DNA from: Zygnema cylindricum
Taxonomy: Eukaryota; Streptophyta; Zygnematophyceae; Zygnematales; Zygnemataceae
Assembly (NCBI GenBank): GCA_037447655.1
Contig: JBBHKE010000343.1
Location: forward strand, 20,690 to 45,897
Direction of reading: 5' to 3'
Length of the DNA stretch: 25,208 nt
The notes beneath the pieces were generated by a model. It had not been told where the DNA came from. It saw only the letters and a program-made list of their open reading frames with translations, and did no database searches. The translations under genes were made by a program, and so were the position numbers. Below are positions 1 to 10,078 of this stretch, one piece after another (positions within the stretch are counted from its first letter, which is position 1; the number at the start of each line of letters is the position of its first letter).

Positions 1-283
1 TTTTATTTTATTTTATAAATAATACAGGTTATCTCTTTTCTACATAAAATCAAATTCATCTACTGAAAAAAAAAAAAAGCCTTCAAAGTTATCATACCTT
101 TCAATGTACTCGAAATTATCTTTGCTATCGTTATTTTTTTGGGTGTTTCATTTTTTTAATCTGTTAATTGCTTGTTGTTTTAATATTTTAGCCTTTTGGT
201 TTTTTTTTGTCCTTTCTGTTTTTTCTTTTGTTATTTTTTTTTTTTCTTTCATTCCTCTCGTCCCTTTTTCTTGTTTTTTACAG

Positions 284-3165
284 ATTAAATGGGTAATTCC
301 CACTGCCCCTATCCAGCCTGTCTCTCTCAACGGTGGTTATCCTTGTACTTCTTGTAAGTTATTTTCGTTCTTTTCTTTTCTTTTGTTTTCTTTTTTTTTC
401 TTTTCTTTATATACTTTGGAAAAAATTTAAATATAAAATATATGTATATATATATATATATTACATGTATATATTTATATTTCCATATATGTATATATAT
501 GTCCATATATGTATGTTTAAGATTGGAATGAGGTAACAGCATTGAAGGATTTAGATAATTATATGTAACGATTTCAAAATTTGATTGATGTAAATAATTA
601 ATTAACGCACATAATTAATCATTAACGACTTATGTTTTTTTATGATTTATGATTAAAGAGAATAATTTAAAAATATATAATGATGTATATTAATTAACGA
701 TTGATGATTTAGGATTAAAGAAAATTTTGGAAACATAGATTAAAAATAATAAGTATTGTAATTTATTAATGATTAATGATTTATGATGTATAAAAAATTA
801 GTATTAAATTCTAGAGTTTGAGGTTTGACTCTCCCCTGATTCCTCTATACATATCGATGGTTCGGATAAAATTTAAATTATAATTGATGTATAAATATAA
901 AAACCCATCCTAATATGGTTCATGTCAATATGTATATTATTAACGATTTTATGAATTTTAAATTCTTTAATGTTGATTTTTGAAAGAATAATTAGGGTTT
1001 GATATTTTAGGTCTCTTTCTTGACTCTCCCGAAGATAATGATGATTTGGTCAAATTTAAACTATGATTGGTGTGTAAATATAAAAACCCATTTTTAAAGT
1101 CAATAGGAATATGATTTAAAGATTTTATGAATTTAAAAATTGGTGATATTGATTTTTAGAATTTTTTTTAGGGTTCGATATTCGAGGTCTCTCTCCCGAC
1201 TCCCCCGAAGATATTGATGGTTTGGACTCCGCGGCAACTTATGTCGGAAACTTGCTCGCTAAAGAATACCAAACTGGAGGTAAAGTTAGTTTTTTATTAT
1301 TAGTTATTTATTTAGTTTAGTTAGTTATTTATTTGTTTGGTTTTTTTTTTTTTTTTTTCTCATTTCTTTTGTGAGGTTTTTGAGGATATAGTTGGAAAAA
1401 TTTTGTTTATAGTTTTATTTTTAATTCAGTTTTCTCTCTCTCTCACTCTCTCTCCCTTTCCCTTTCCCTCTCCTTCTCCCTCTCCCCCTCTTTCCCTTTT
1501 CCCCTCCCTCCTATTCTCCCTCTATCTCCTCTCCCTCTCATCTCCCTCTCCTTCTCTCTCTTCCTTTTTTGTACCTAAATCATCCAAATTCTACCTGTTT
1601 CTAACCTTTTTTGGAACCGTAAAATCTCATTTTTTTTCCCAAATCTATGCACATTCTAATGCGATTTTTTTACATTTTTTTTTCTTTCTTCTTTTCCCCT
1701 TCTCCTTTCCCTTTTCCCGTTTTCCTTTTCCCTTTTCTTTTCCTTTTCCTTTTCCCTTTTTACTTTTCCTTTTTCCCTTTCTCCTTTCCCCTTTCCCCTT
1801 TTCCTTTTCTCCTTTCCCCTTTTCCTTTTCTCCTTTCCCCTTTTCTCCTTTCCCCTTTTCCCTTTTCCCTTTTCCCTTTTCCTTTTTCCCTTATTCCTTA
1901 AAAAAAAAAAAAAAAAACAGGAGGATCGGAAATAAAAGTTGCTGTGGGCGGTTTCAGTCAAGGAGGAGCCCTTTCCATGTACACCGCCTCCCGTAAAGTG
2001 TTGGGAAAGTTGAACAACGGACGAGAAACGGAGGATTTCCCTCCTCTCTCCGCCGCAATTTGTCTCTCCGGCTGGCTTCCTAATGCGAGGTAAAAATAAA
2101 AACGTTAAGAATACATACTCTAGAATACTCTGTAAACACTAGAAGAAAACTCTAAAAACACTAGAAACCACTACAAAACACTAGAATACTAGAAGAAAAC
2201 TCTAGAAAGAACTTGAAAGACTAGAGGACAGTACACCGCTAATCGTTATCGGTGTTAAAGTTTTTTTCGTCGCTTGAAACATCTTTTCTCTGTACACACT
2301 TGTCCGATTTTCAATTTGAGACTGCCAATCGGAAGGTGCGAATCATATTTTTCAATCGCAAGTGTCAGATCTAAAAGCAGACAAGTGTGTACAGAGAAAA
2401 TATGTTTTATGTGGCGAGAAAACCTTTAACACTAATAACGATTAGCGGTATAGAAGAATACTCTAGAAAACCCTAGGAAACACTAGAATTACTGGAAGAA
2501 AATTCTAGAAAAAACTTGAAAACACTGAAAGAAAACATAAAAAAACACCAGAAGGGAATTCTAGAGAACACTTAAAAACACTAGAAAATACCAGAAGAAA
2601 ATTCTAGAAAAGACTAGAAATACTAGAAAATAGTAGAAGAGAACCTAAAAAACACTAGAAACTACTAGAAAACAGTGGAATTAACTAGAAGAATACTCTG
2701 AAAAACAGTAGAAAACACTAGAAAACCTTAAAATACACTGGAAAATACTAGAAGACATTAGAAGAAACTCTATTTTAACAGTAAAAACCACTAAAAAACA
2801 CTCAAATTTCCTACGCAAACAACTGGGAAATAATGTAAAAAAAATTGTTTGCATTTTTTATCGGCAGTTTTCACTTCGAAACCATAAAAAAATGCAAAAC
2901 AATACTTACAACTTACCCTAAAAAGAACCAAAAAAAATTCTGTTAAAATCTCTCAAAGAAAACCCTTGAATAATTCCACCACCCAATACGAGAAAATTAT
3001 CATAACTCGCCCCCCCCCCCCGCCCCCCTCTCCTCTTCTTTATTTTTTCGTTCTTTTTTCTGGTTTTTTTTCCTTTTTAACGTATTTATTACTGCCGCTT
3101 TCATTGCTTTTCTTCTATGTGCCCTTAACTTTTTTTTTTTTTTTCCTTTACCGGGTGGGCTTCTT

Positions 3166-3204
<39 letters not shown>

Positions 3205-4988
3205 ATAATTAATAAATAATTATTAAAAAAAAAACGAAACAAACAAACAAACAGGTCATTTTTTGTACCGGATAATAGTGAGGCGTCGGTAAAAGCGGCG
3301 GAACTGCCGGTGCTCCTCTGCCATGGGACAGGTAATCTTTTTTTTCTTTTTTTTTTTTCTGTGTATATATACACATACATGTATATAAAGATATATATCT
3401 TTGTGTATTTATTTTATTTTTCTGGAAATTGAGAGAGAAGGAGAGAGAGAGAGGGGGAGGGGGGGGGGGAGGGGGAGAGGGAGAGGAGAGGTGGAGGGAA
3501 GGGAGAGGGATAGGGAGAGTTTTGGGTATTTTAGTAAATTTTGCGTAATTTTTGGATGGTTTTTGGGGTTTTTTTGGGTATTTGTTTTCAGTGGATTCTC
3601 TTTGGATGCATGGTAAAGCTGTTGTTGAAAATCTAAAATTTGAGTATGTTCTATTCATATATATGTATATATAATATACATATATACATGTACATACTGT
3701 AAACATAATATATATAATAATACATATTATACATGTATAATACATATAGTATGTATTTAGTATATATGTATGTATGTATGTATGTATATATGTATGTATT
3801 TATCTGTATAGATGTGTATAACGTGTGTGTGTATATATATATTTATAGATATATGTATATGTATATATATGAATCAATTATTTCGGTAAAAGCATGAAAC
3901 AGCTAATCCTGCAAAGAAAATGTTTTGAGAAAATGTGCAGATTGTTTTCGAAAAAAATAAAAATACCATTTTTTTTTGCCTTTCCTTTATTTTCGTTTGC
4001 TTTTTTTTTCACCTCCCTTTTTCTTCTTTTTTTTCTTTTCTTTGCTTTTTTTCTTTTCCTCTCATTTTATTTATTTATTTTATTATTTTCTGGGCAGCCG
4101 ATACTTTGGTTCCGGCAAGTTTTGGGCAAATGTCGGCTGAAAAACTTCGACTCTCGGGATTTTCTAAAGTGGAGTTCAAAGCCTATCCAGGGTAAGAAAT
4201 AAAAAAGAAATAATAATAATACTAATGATAAAAATAACAAAACAATTCATGTAGTATTGCTTAGAAGTTTTCTTTTTTGTTAGATTATTTTGAATAGATT
4301 TCTTTCAAAACTCCGAATTTCAGGATATACCAAAGTAAAATTTTAACCCCTATCCAGGGTAAAAAAATATAAAGAAAAAAAAGAAGAAAAAAAGTGCAGA
4401 AAATAATAATGAGAAATAAATACAAATCTTAGACTTTGTCTAAATAGATTTTGCTGGAAAACTTTGAAATTTAGGGATTTTCCTCCAGTGAAGTCTAAAT
4501 CCTTTCCATGGTAAGGAAACTTTTGAAAATAAAAGCAACAAAAAAAAAAAAAAAAACTCCAAATGAAAAAAAACGCTCTGAAAACAAAAAAAGTTCAACT
4601 AGGAAAAATAAATAATGAAACAAACAATTATTATTGCCTAGACAGGAAATTTTGGTCTTTTTTTTTGCGAACAAAATTCACCAAAGATCTGAGTTTCAGA
4701 TTTTCCCAAGGAGGTTTAAGCCTATTTTTAAAAATGTTATATTTAAAAAAAAATAGTTTCATCTAAAAATTTTACTTTGGGAAAAGGAAAAAAAAGTTTT
4801 GAAATAGAAACTAAAAGTAAAACATGTAACTTAACGAACTATACTTTTACTTTATGCATATTTTACTCTTTTTTTTAATTTTGACTTTTTTTTTTTTTTC
4901 TTTTCTTTTCAGAATGGCTCACGAAGCAAATCAAGCGGAAATGCTCGATCTTCGAAACTTCATTCTTGGAATATTTCCAAAACCGTAA
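284..4988 (+). CDS. Acyl-protein thioesterase / carboxylesterase (LYPLA/APT family), 3' six exons, 5' partial
   Basis: Serine hydrolase expected to remove palmitoyl groups from proteins or hydrolyse small esters or lysophospholipids, probably in the cytosol. Exons are 284-353, 1172-1279, 1921-2089, 3255-3331, 4098-4191 and 4913-4988. All introns are GT-AG, phases agree (1,1,2,1,2), and the joined frame is 594 nt (197 aa plus TAA). The order of family motifs is clear: IKWVIPTAPIQPVSLNGG, then WFDIRGLSPDS, then the nucleophile elbow GGFSQGGALS (catalytic Ser, exon 3), then LSGWLP, then CHGTADTLVP (catalytic Asp, across the exon 4/5 junction), then GMAHEA (catalytic His, exon 6), ending GIFPKP. 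Missing at the left is the N-terminal strand with the HGxGD oxyanion motif, which must lie in exons outside the window. Relative to LYPLA1/2 there are about 13 extra residues (around LGKLNNGRETEDF) between the elbow and LSGWLP. Substrate is not predictable from this sequence. Family assignment is secure; the SOBER1-like versus LYPLA-like subgroup is not. Confidence 0.93.
815..1171 (+). repeat. Two decayed tandem copies of the acceptor side of exon 2 inside the preceding intron
   Basis: The functional exon begins at 1172 after ...tttag. About 176 bp earlier, at 996-1064, a diverged copy has the same acceptor and the same start of exon. It reads W-F-D-I-L-G-L-F-L-D-S-P-E-D in the same phase, then meets TGA. 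About 181 bp before that, at 815-860, a third, more eroded copy keeps ctctcccctgattcc and atcgatggttcgga. Downstream of each pseudo-copy the two share further sequence (aatataaaaacccat at about 894 and 1077). The unit is therefore about 180 bp, made of intron plus the first ~55 nt of the exon. Confidence 0.85.
1430..1900 (+). repeat. Long pyrimidine tract of APT intron 2
   Basis: Almost pure C/T on the sense strand at 1430-1560 and 1670-1900, built of ctttccc/ccttttcc units. It is followed by a run of about 18 A and then CAG at 1918-1920, the acceptor of exon 3. The A run between pyrimidine tract and acceptor is unusual, because the tract normally abuts the AG. The long open frames over this tract in several frames are low-complexity artefacts. 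Confidence 0.85.
2100..2800 (+). repeat. Degenerate minisatellite with ctagaaaacactagaa core in APT intron 3
   Basis: Dozens of imperfect short units of the type actagaa / ctctagaaa / acactagaag run through the intron on both sides of the MITE at 2232-2452. The units are too variable for a fixed period by eye. No coding potential; A-rich on the sense strand. Confidence 0.8.
2232..2452. mobile_element. MITE with ~70-bp terminal inverted repeats, family copy 1 (TA-flanked)
   Basis: The left end tacaccgctaatcgttatc and the right end (reverse complement tataccgctaatcgttatt) are inverted copies. The inversion extends inwards through gtgttaaag, the gcttgaaacat / cacataaaacat region and ttttctctgtacacacttgt, about 70 bp in each arm, with a short non-repeated centre. 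No ORF. The ends sit at TA, consistent with a Tc1/mariner-like MITE and TA duplication. It lies inside the ctagaa minisatellite, which it interrupts. Related copies are at 5639-5777 and 24712-24923. Confidence 0.85.
3168..3200. repeat. (AT)n microsatellite
   Basis: A run of about 16 TA units lies 55 bp before the exon 4 acceptor of the thioesterase gene. It is followed by A-rich sequence and an aaac repeat directly before the acceptor (aaacaaacaaacaaacag). Confidence 0.9.
3428..3520 (+). repeat. Purine (GA/GGGA) tract in APT intron 4
   Basis: A nearly pure G/A stretch (gagagaaggagagagagag, then runs of G) lies 100 bp after the exon 4 donor. The same intron (3332-4097) also holds TA/TG-rich dispersed microsatellite at 3655-3880 and a T/C-rich stretch before the exon 5 acceptor. 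Confidence 0.85.
3655..3885. repeat. TATA/TGTA-rich compound microsatellite
   Basis: Alternating purine-pyrimidine sequence with tatatg, tgta (tatgtatgtatgtatg at about 3766-3786) and gtgtgtgt units in APT intron 4. No coding sense. Confidence 0.85.
4304..4735 (+). repeat. Three decayed copies of the donor side of exon 5 in the following intron
   Basis: The 3' end of exon 5 plus its donor (4141-4200, ending cctatccagggtaagaaat) recurs at 4304-4370, which keeps ctatccagggtaaa exactly. It recurs at 4453-4520, with gaaaactttgaaattt, gggattttcctcc and tttccatggtaagg. A third copy, 4672-4735, is weaker, with gagtttcagattttccc and aggtttaagcctat. Spacing is about 155-210 bp. The copies retain potential donors at about 4359 and 4511. 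This mirrors the acceptor-side duplications in the first intron. Confidence 0.8.
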
Positions 4989-5638
4989 AAAGAATAAAAA
5001 AACAAACAAACAAACAAACAAAAACGGTAAAAAAGCAATAAAAAACCAAAAAAGAAACCGAAAAAAAAAGGTGTTTTACATGGAATTTCATCGATTGTTG
5101 AAACGGTTTATATTTAAAAAAAGCAATTTTAAGTTTCGAATGGACATTCTTTTTTCGGGTTTCGAGCTTTAACACACATGTATGTATAATTCTTTTTAGA
5201 TAGCCTTCAATTTGAAAATAAAAAACTTTTTTTTTTTCGTATTTTGGCATAACATCAGCGTAAGCTCTTGAAATTTTTAATTGTTAAGTTTAAAATTACT
5301 GGTGGCTCGTAATTTCTTTTTTCTTTCCAAAATTTCATTTTTTTTTTCTGAAATTGGTTATAAAAACACTGCAATGAACTTTAAGTTGGAAAAAAAAAGA
5401 AAATATAATTGTGTAAAACACAAAAAAAAAACGTAAATTGACCTTTTTTTTCTTGAAGGAAATATACTTTATTGGAGAGGTTCTTGAAGGACGGTTTTTA
5501 AAGCTTGAATTCTATTATTCCCTCTTGAGTGCAAGGAGAAAATTTAATTAAAATGGAAAACAAGATGATTAAAATGGTCTAAGTTGACTAACGGCACGAA
5601 GGAAACGTTTTTTTGCAAAATGTCTATTTGCATAAAAG
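4989..5638 (+). other. 3' flank of the thioesterase gene
   Basis: AT-rich sequence after the stop codon, with an (aaac)n run at about 5000-5020. AATAAA-like candidates for polyadenylation occur at about 4992 and 5214 (gaaaataaaaaac followed by a T run). No further exon or ORF with protein character was seen. Confidence 0.5.
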
Positions 5639-5777
5639 TACACCACTAATTGGTATTAGTGTTAAAGGTTTTTGGCCACTTGAAACATCTTTTCTCTGTG
5701 CATTGTTAATAGGACACTGCAGATAGGAAGCCGAGAAAAGAGGCGGATATGAAAGCGGTGTAATAATTAATGGTGTC
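5639..5777. mobile_element. MITE family copy 2, internally deleted
   Basis: The left arm tacaccactaattggtatta continues gtgttaaaggtttttggcc, cacttgaaacatc and ttttctctgtgca. It is colinear with the left arm of the element at 2232 over about 65 bp. The right end is short (ttaatggtgtc, matching the inverted tip only). The element lacks most of the right arm, so it is probably a deletion derivative. Confidence 0.65.
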
Positions 5778-6840
5778 TCGCACTTCACATTGCTTACAAA
5801 CTTAGAAAATTTTACTGACTTATAAAATTCTATCCCTCTTCAGAAACTATATACATATAAAACATACTACGGTAAGGTGCTATCTACTATTATAACATTA
5901 TACTAATATACATTGGTTTCTATAGTAAATACATCGTATATCATTTTTTTTATTGTTAGCATTACATTATTCTTTTTGTAATGCTATTATAGTACATGAA
6001 TTCAAGCAACCAGAAAATTAATAACACGAATAACGAACAGAGCACTTTTAAGTAAATAGACGTCCTACAAACCATTAGGATTAAGACTTCATTAAAAAAG
6101 TATAATGGTAAACAATCTAAGAACATAGAAAAATATATAAAAAGACAAAATAAAACTGAAAACTGAGCGTTGGTTGAAGCAAAAACAAAAAAGAAAAGGA
6201 GGTCGAAAGAAAGAAAGAAACTAACACTAACAAATTTCTCTTTCGACAAAAAAAACGGAAAAAAAAACAAAATATGGCGATAGATCACTCAGAAAACAAA
6301 TGCAAATCCATACAAGTATATACAAAAGAGTGAAACCCAAATTCGTAAAACAAAATAGGAGACAATACAATGATGTAGTAATTAAAAGAGAGATGCGAAT
6401 CCTTAAAAATAAAAATTTGCGACAAAAAAATTATGCGATACTCACAAATCAACATGCGAAAAAATGATTTAAGTCTGGGTAAACAAAAATACATAAAAAG
6501 ATGGCATGTTAACAGAAATTGCTATTCGTACTTACCTAAAAAATACAAAAAAAGACAAAATTGACCTTAAAAGGTACACTATCGTAAAATATACCTGGGA
6601 TTCTTCGACTGTAAAAGTTCCTTTTAAGGCTTAAAAAACCAAAACAGTACCTTTCCTAAAAAACTCTAAAAAACATCAAAAACTCTAAGAAAACCTAAAA
6701 CTTTATAGCCCAAAAACCTGGAAAACCTGAAAAACCCTAGAGGCAAAGAACTTGTAGACAAGATTTTACAAAGAAGAAGTTAGACGAACTTATTTATTAT
6801 TTATTTATTTACCTTTTACGAGAAAATCGATCAAAAGAGT
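5778..6840. other. AT-rich intergenic region between convergent genes
   Basis: The stretch is A-rich on the + strand, with scattered aaaaac and caaa runs. Long open frames on the - strand here (5962-6494) are Phe/Leu/Ser-rich and carry no recognisable motif, so they are treated as chance. 6654-6740 has short repeated aaaactctaaaaaac units. Nothing functional is recognised. Confidence 0.5.
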
Positions 6841-7013
6841 CATTACCTTCTATTTCCTCGACAAGCAAAAAAAAACCAAAAGAAGCAACAAAAAAAAAAA
6901 AAAAGAGTCACCTGGACGTTTACCTTGAGACACAAAAGAAACTGAAAATGAAACTGTGAAGCATATAATTCTCCTTCTACTTCTGCTAATAAGAAAACTG
7001 GGATTTATTGCCC

Positions 7014-10012
7014 CTACCCCTTTCTCACCCCTTCGAGCCAAGATCTCAAATTTTCTCCCCCGAGAGAATCCAATGAGCTTTCACTCGGTATTCCTCCCTC
7101 TTTCTCCCTCGAATTAAATGAATTTCTCTCACTCTCCCTTGCCTCAGAACTATTTTTTTGAACATTACCTCCTCCTCCCTCTCCTCCTCCTCCTCCCCCT
7201 CCACCTCCTCCTCCACTAATTATGCTTTCAAAGTCTAAAATAGTTGAGTTCTCTTCCTTTTGGAGAGATTCCAAATCTTCGATTTTCGATGAAGAATTTG
7301 AAGACGGTGTATCCGTATCTGAATTACTATCCTCATTTTCAACACTAAAGTTTACGTTTTCATTACGGATTTCGAGAACCGGGGCATCGAAATCGATTAA
7401 AGATGGTTCGATATTTCCATTCCTTCCAGAATTGTTAGAAATATTTTGATTCGATGGAGTCGAAATCGATGAAATTGAGGTAAAAATCGACGAAATTTGA
7501 TTCAAAAAAGATGAAAAGAAATGCTGAAATGTATGTCGACCGTTTCGAAGGATGTACATAGAAAGGACCCCAACATCATTCTGAAGTCAGAGAGGGAGAG
7601 GGAAAGTGAGAGGGAAAGGGAGAGGGGGAGGGGGAGAGAGAGGTTTGTTTCGAGAGCAATTTTGTACAAGAATTGGAGTATAATAAGCTGAAACACTTAA
7701 AAGGACAGAGAGAGTTACAACAAAATGTAGGGAAGAAAAGAATAAATTGATTTTGGATAAAAGTGAACCGAAAAAATACGAAGGATTCTCTTATTCGACC
7801 ACAATTATTTCGATAGATTCATCAACAAAAAAAATGATTATTACTAAATAAAATTACTTCAGATCCGATACATTTTCAACAGCAACTAATGTTTTCATTT
7901 AGATATAACCTCGAAGAGAAAACAGAAAAACACGACTTCCATAAAATATTCCTTTCCTCCTTTCCCTTCCCTTCCTTCCCTTCCCTTCCTTCCCCTTTCC
8001 TTCCTTCCCCTTTCCTTCCCTCCCTTCCCTTCCTTCCCTTCTCTTTCCTTTCCTTCCCTTCCCTTCCTTTCCCTTGTTTATTTTTCACTCACCAAAATTA
8101 TGGAAGGACCACTAACAACGGTTTGTACCACTCCCGGTCGTAAAGTCAACCAAGTAAAAAATGAACCAAAAAAACATCCAAAAACCAAAATCGATACCTC
8201 CCATAATGTGAACACCCATCCTACACCCATTTCCATTTCCAGCGTTCAAATTAGCATTAAAAATGTCAAATTAGTCAAAAAAAGACGTCAAGTTAGTTAA
8301 AAAAGATGTCAAAATAGTCCAGAAAAGACGTCAAATTAGTTAAAAAAATATGTCAAATCAGTCCAGAAAAGATGTCAAATCAGTCCAGAAAAGATGCCAA
8401 ATCAGTCCAGAAAAGATGTCAAATCAGTCCAGAAAAGATGTCAAATTAGTTCTAAAAGCCATCAAATTGTCCCAAACCAAAAGTATAAATCATAAATTTA
8501 GCTTTATAAATAATAAAAATGATTAAAAAAATCGCCGGTTTGTAATTACGGACAGTAATAAAAGGACCAAAAAAAGATAAACCTATATTACCATAAGAAA
8601 ATAAGAAACAAGAGAAAACAAAAAAATAGAGAAAAAAACTTACCAGATTCTGTACTTTGGCCTCCACCACCATCATCATCTTTTTTCGAATCGGTACAGT
8701 TCCCCTCCAACTGAATATTCCATATTCTTTTATTAGTGTTATCCAAAACCATAAGCGAACAATTTATTTTATTATATTCAAGAAAACCCATTCCTGTTTG
8801 AAATTTATCAGATTTCATTTCTCCTTCGCATCCTGAGTTTCCACCGGCAATAGTGATAACAGAATCTGCAAAAAAAAAAGAATTGTATAGAGATTATTAT
8901 TTGACAAAACCATTTTTTCCATATAAATGTTATAATTTGACAAAGCCATTCTTTTTTCAAGAGAGGGAGAGGGAGAGTATGATTTGTCAAGACCGTTTAC
9001 TTTTAAACCACTTATCTTTGTAGTTGTACAAACATTCAATATATAAAAAAAGACTTCCTTCCATGAAAAACATGGAAAATATCAACACATGTACATTAAA
9101 AATACCTGTCGATGCGACATACATTCGAATCGCACTATTTAATCGATCATAAATGTAGATGTTTCCATTTTTATCATTAATAATGTCAGAAGGACCATTA
9201 AAAGTTGCAGAAAGCGCCGGACCGTCTTCGTATCCAGTTTTACTGCAATCTCCCACAAAGTTTTCAATTTCGCAATCTGAAAAACACAAAGAAACAATGA
9301 TAGTTTTCTTTAAAAAAGTGATTACAAAAAAAACAAAGTTAATTTCTATAAAACGTCACAAATCCCACTCAAACATTAGTATAATTCTCACCAATCAAAG
9401 CTGTCCATTAAAACAAAAAGCTGTCTAATTCAAAAACAAAGAGTTGTCAAAAAGTTATTCAAAAAGTTGTGTTTTTGTTGTGTTTGAAACAAAAACTGTT
9501 GTTTCACCTTAGATTTTGTTTTAAATAAAAAACATAAATGGTGCACACCCCATTAATGGTATTGAAAGAAGCAGTTATTAAAATCTTTTATTTTTTAATT
9601 CAGTATTTGAAGTTTCAAAAGTAAATTTTAAAATAATAACTTATAATTTTGAATTCCATTTTTAAAGTTGGGACAATGAATTTTTAAGTTATTGAACTTT
9701 TTAGTTTTGAATCCAGTATTTACAGTCGTGAAAGTAGCCTTAGCTTAAATTCTTTGAAATAAGATTACATAAGTGTTAAATTCTTTTTTTGGGGTAAAAA
9801 TATAAAAATAAAAATATTAAAAATCGAAAAAATCAATGATAAGAAAATCGTATAGTCGAATCATAAGAAATGTGAAAACCGAATAGATTGTGTGTGTGTG
9901 TAAAAAACCTTAAAAATGGAATTCAAAATTATAAGTTAATATTTTAAAATTTACTTTTGAAACTTCAAATACTGAATTAAAAAATAAGTGTGTGTGTGTG
10001 TGTGTGTGTGTC

Positions 10013-10078
<66 letters not shown>

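Noticed and set aside
1337-1996. 219-codon + strand frame (Phe/Pro/Ser/Leu-rich)
   Set aside because: It is the pyrimidine tract of intron 2 read through into exon 3; the repeated ccctttt units keep every frame open. Only the last part, in a different frame, is real exon.
3209-3745. 178-codon - strand frame
   Set aside because: Made of TA/TG microsatellite, a purine tract and the antisense of exon 4; no protein family motif.
5962-6494. Two - strand frames of 108 and 69 codons
   Set aside because: Phe/Leu/Ile-rich reading of A-rich sequence; no motif, no splice or promoter support.
7950-8078. Tandem ttccc units as a CRISPR-like or telomeric array
   Set aside because: Units are short and irregular with no spacers and do not match a telomere repeat; it is a simple pyrimidine/purine tract.
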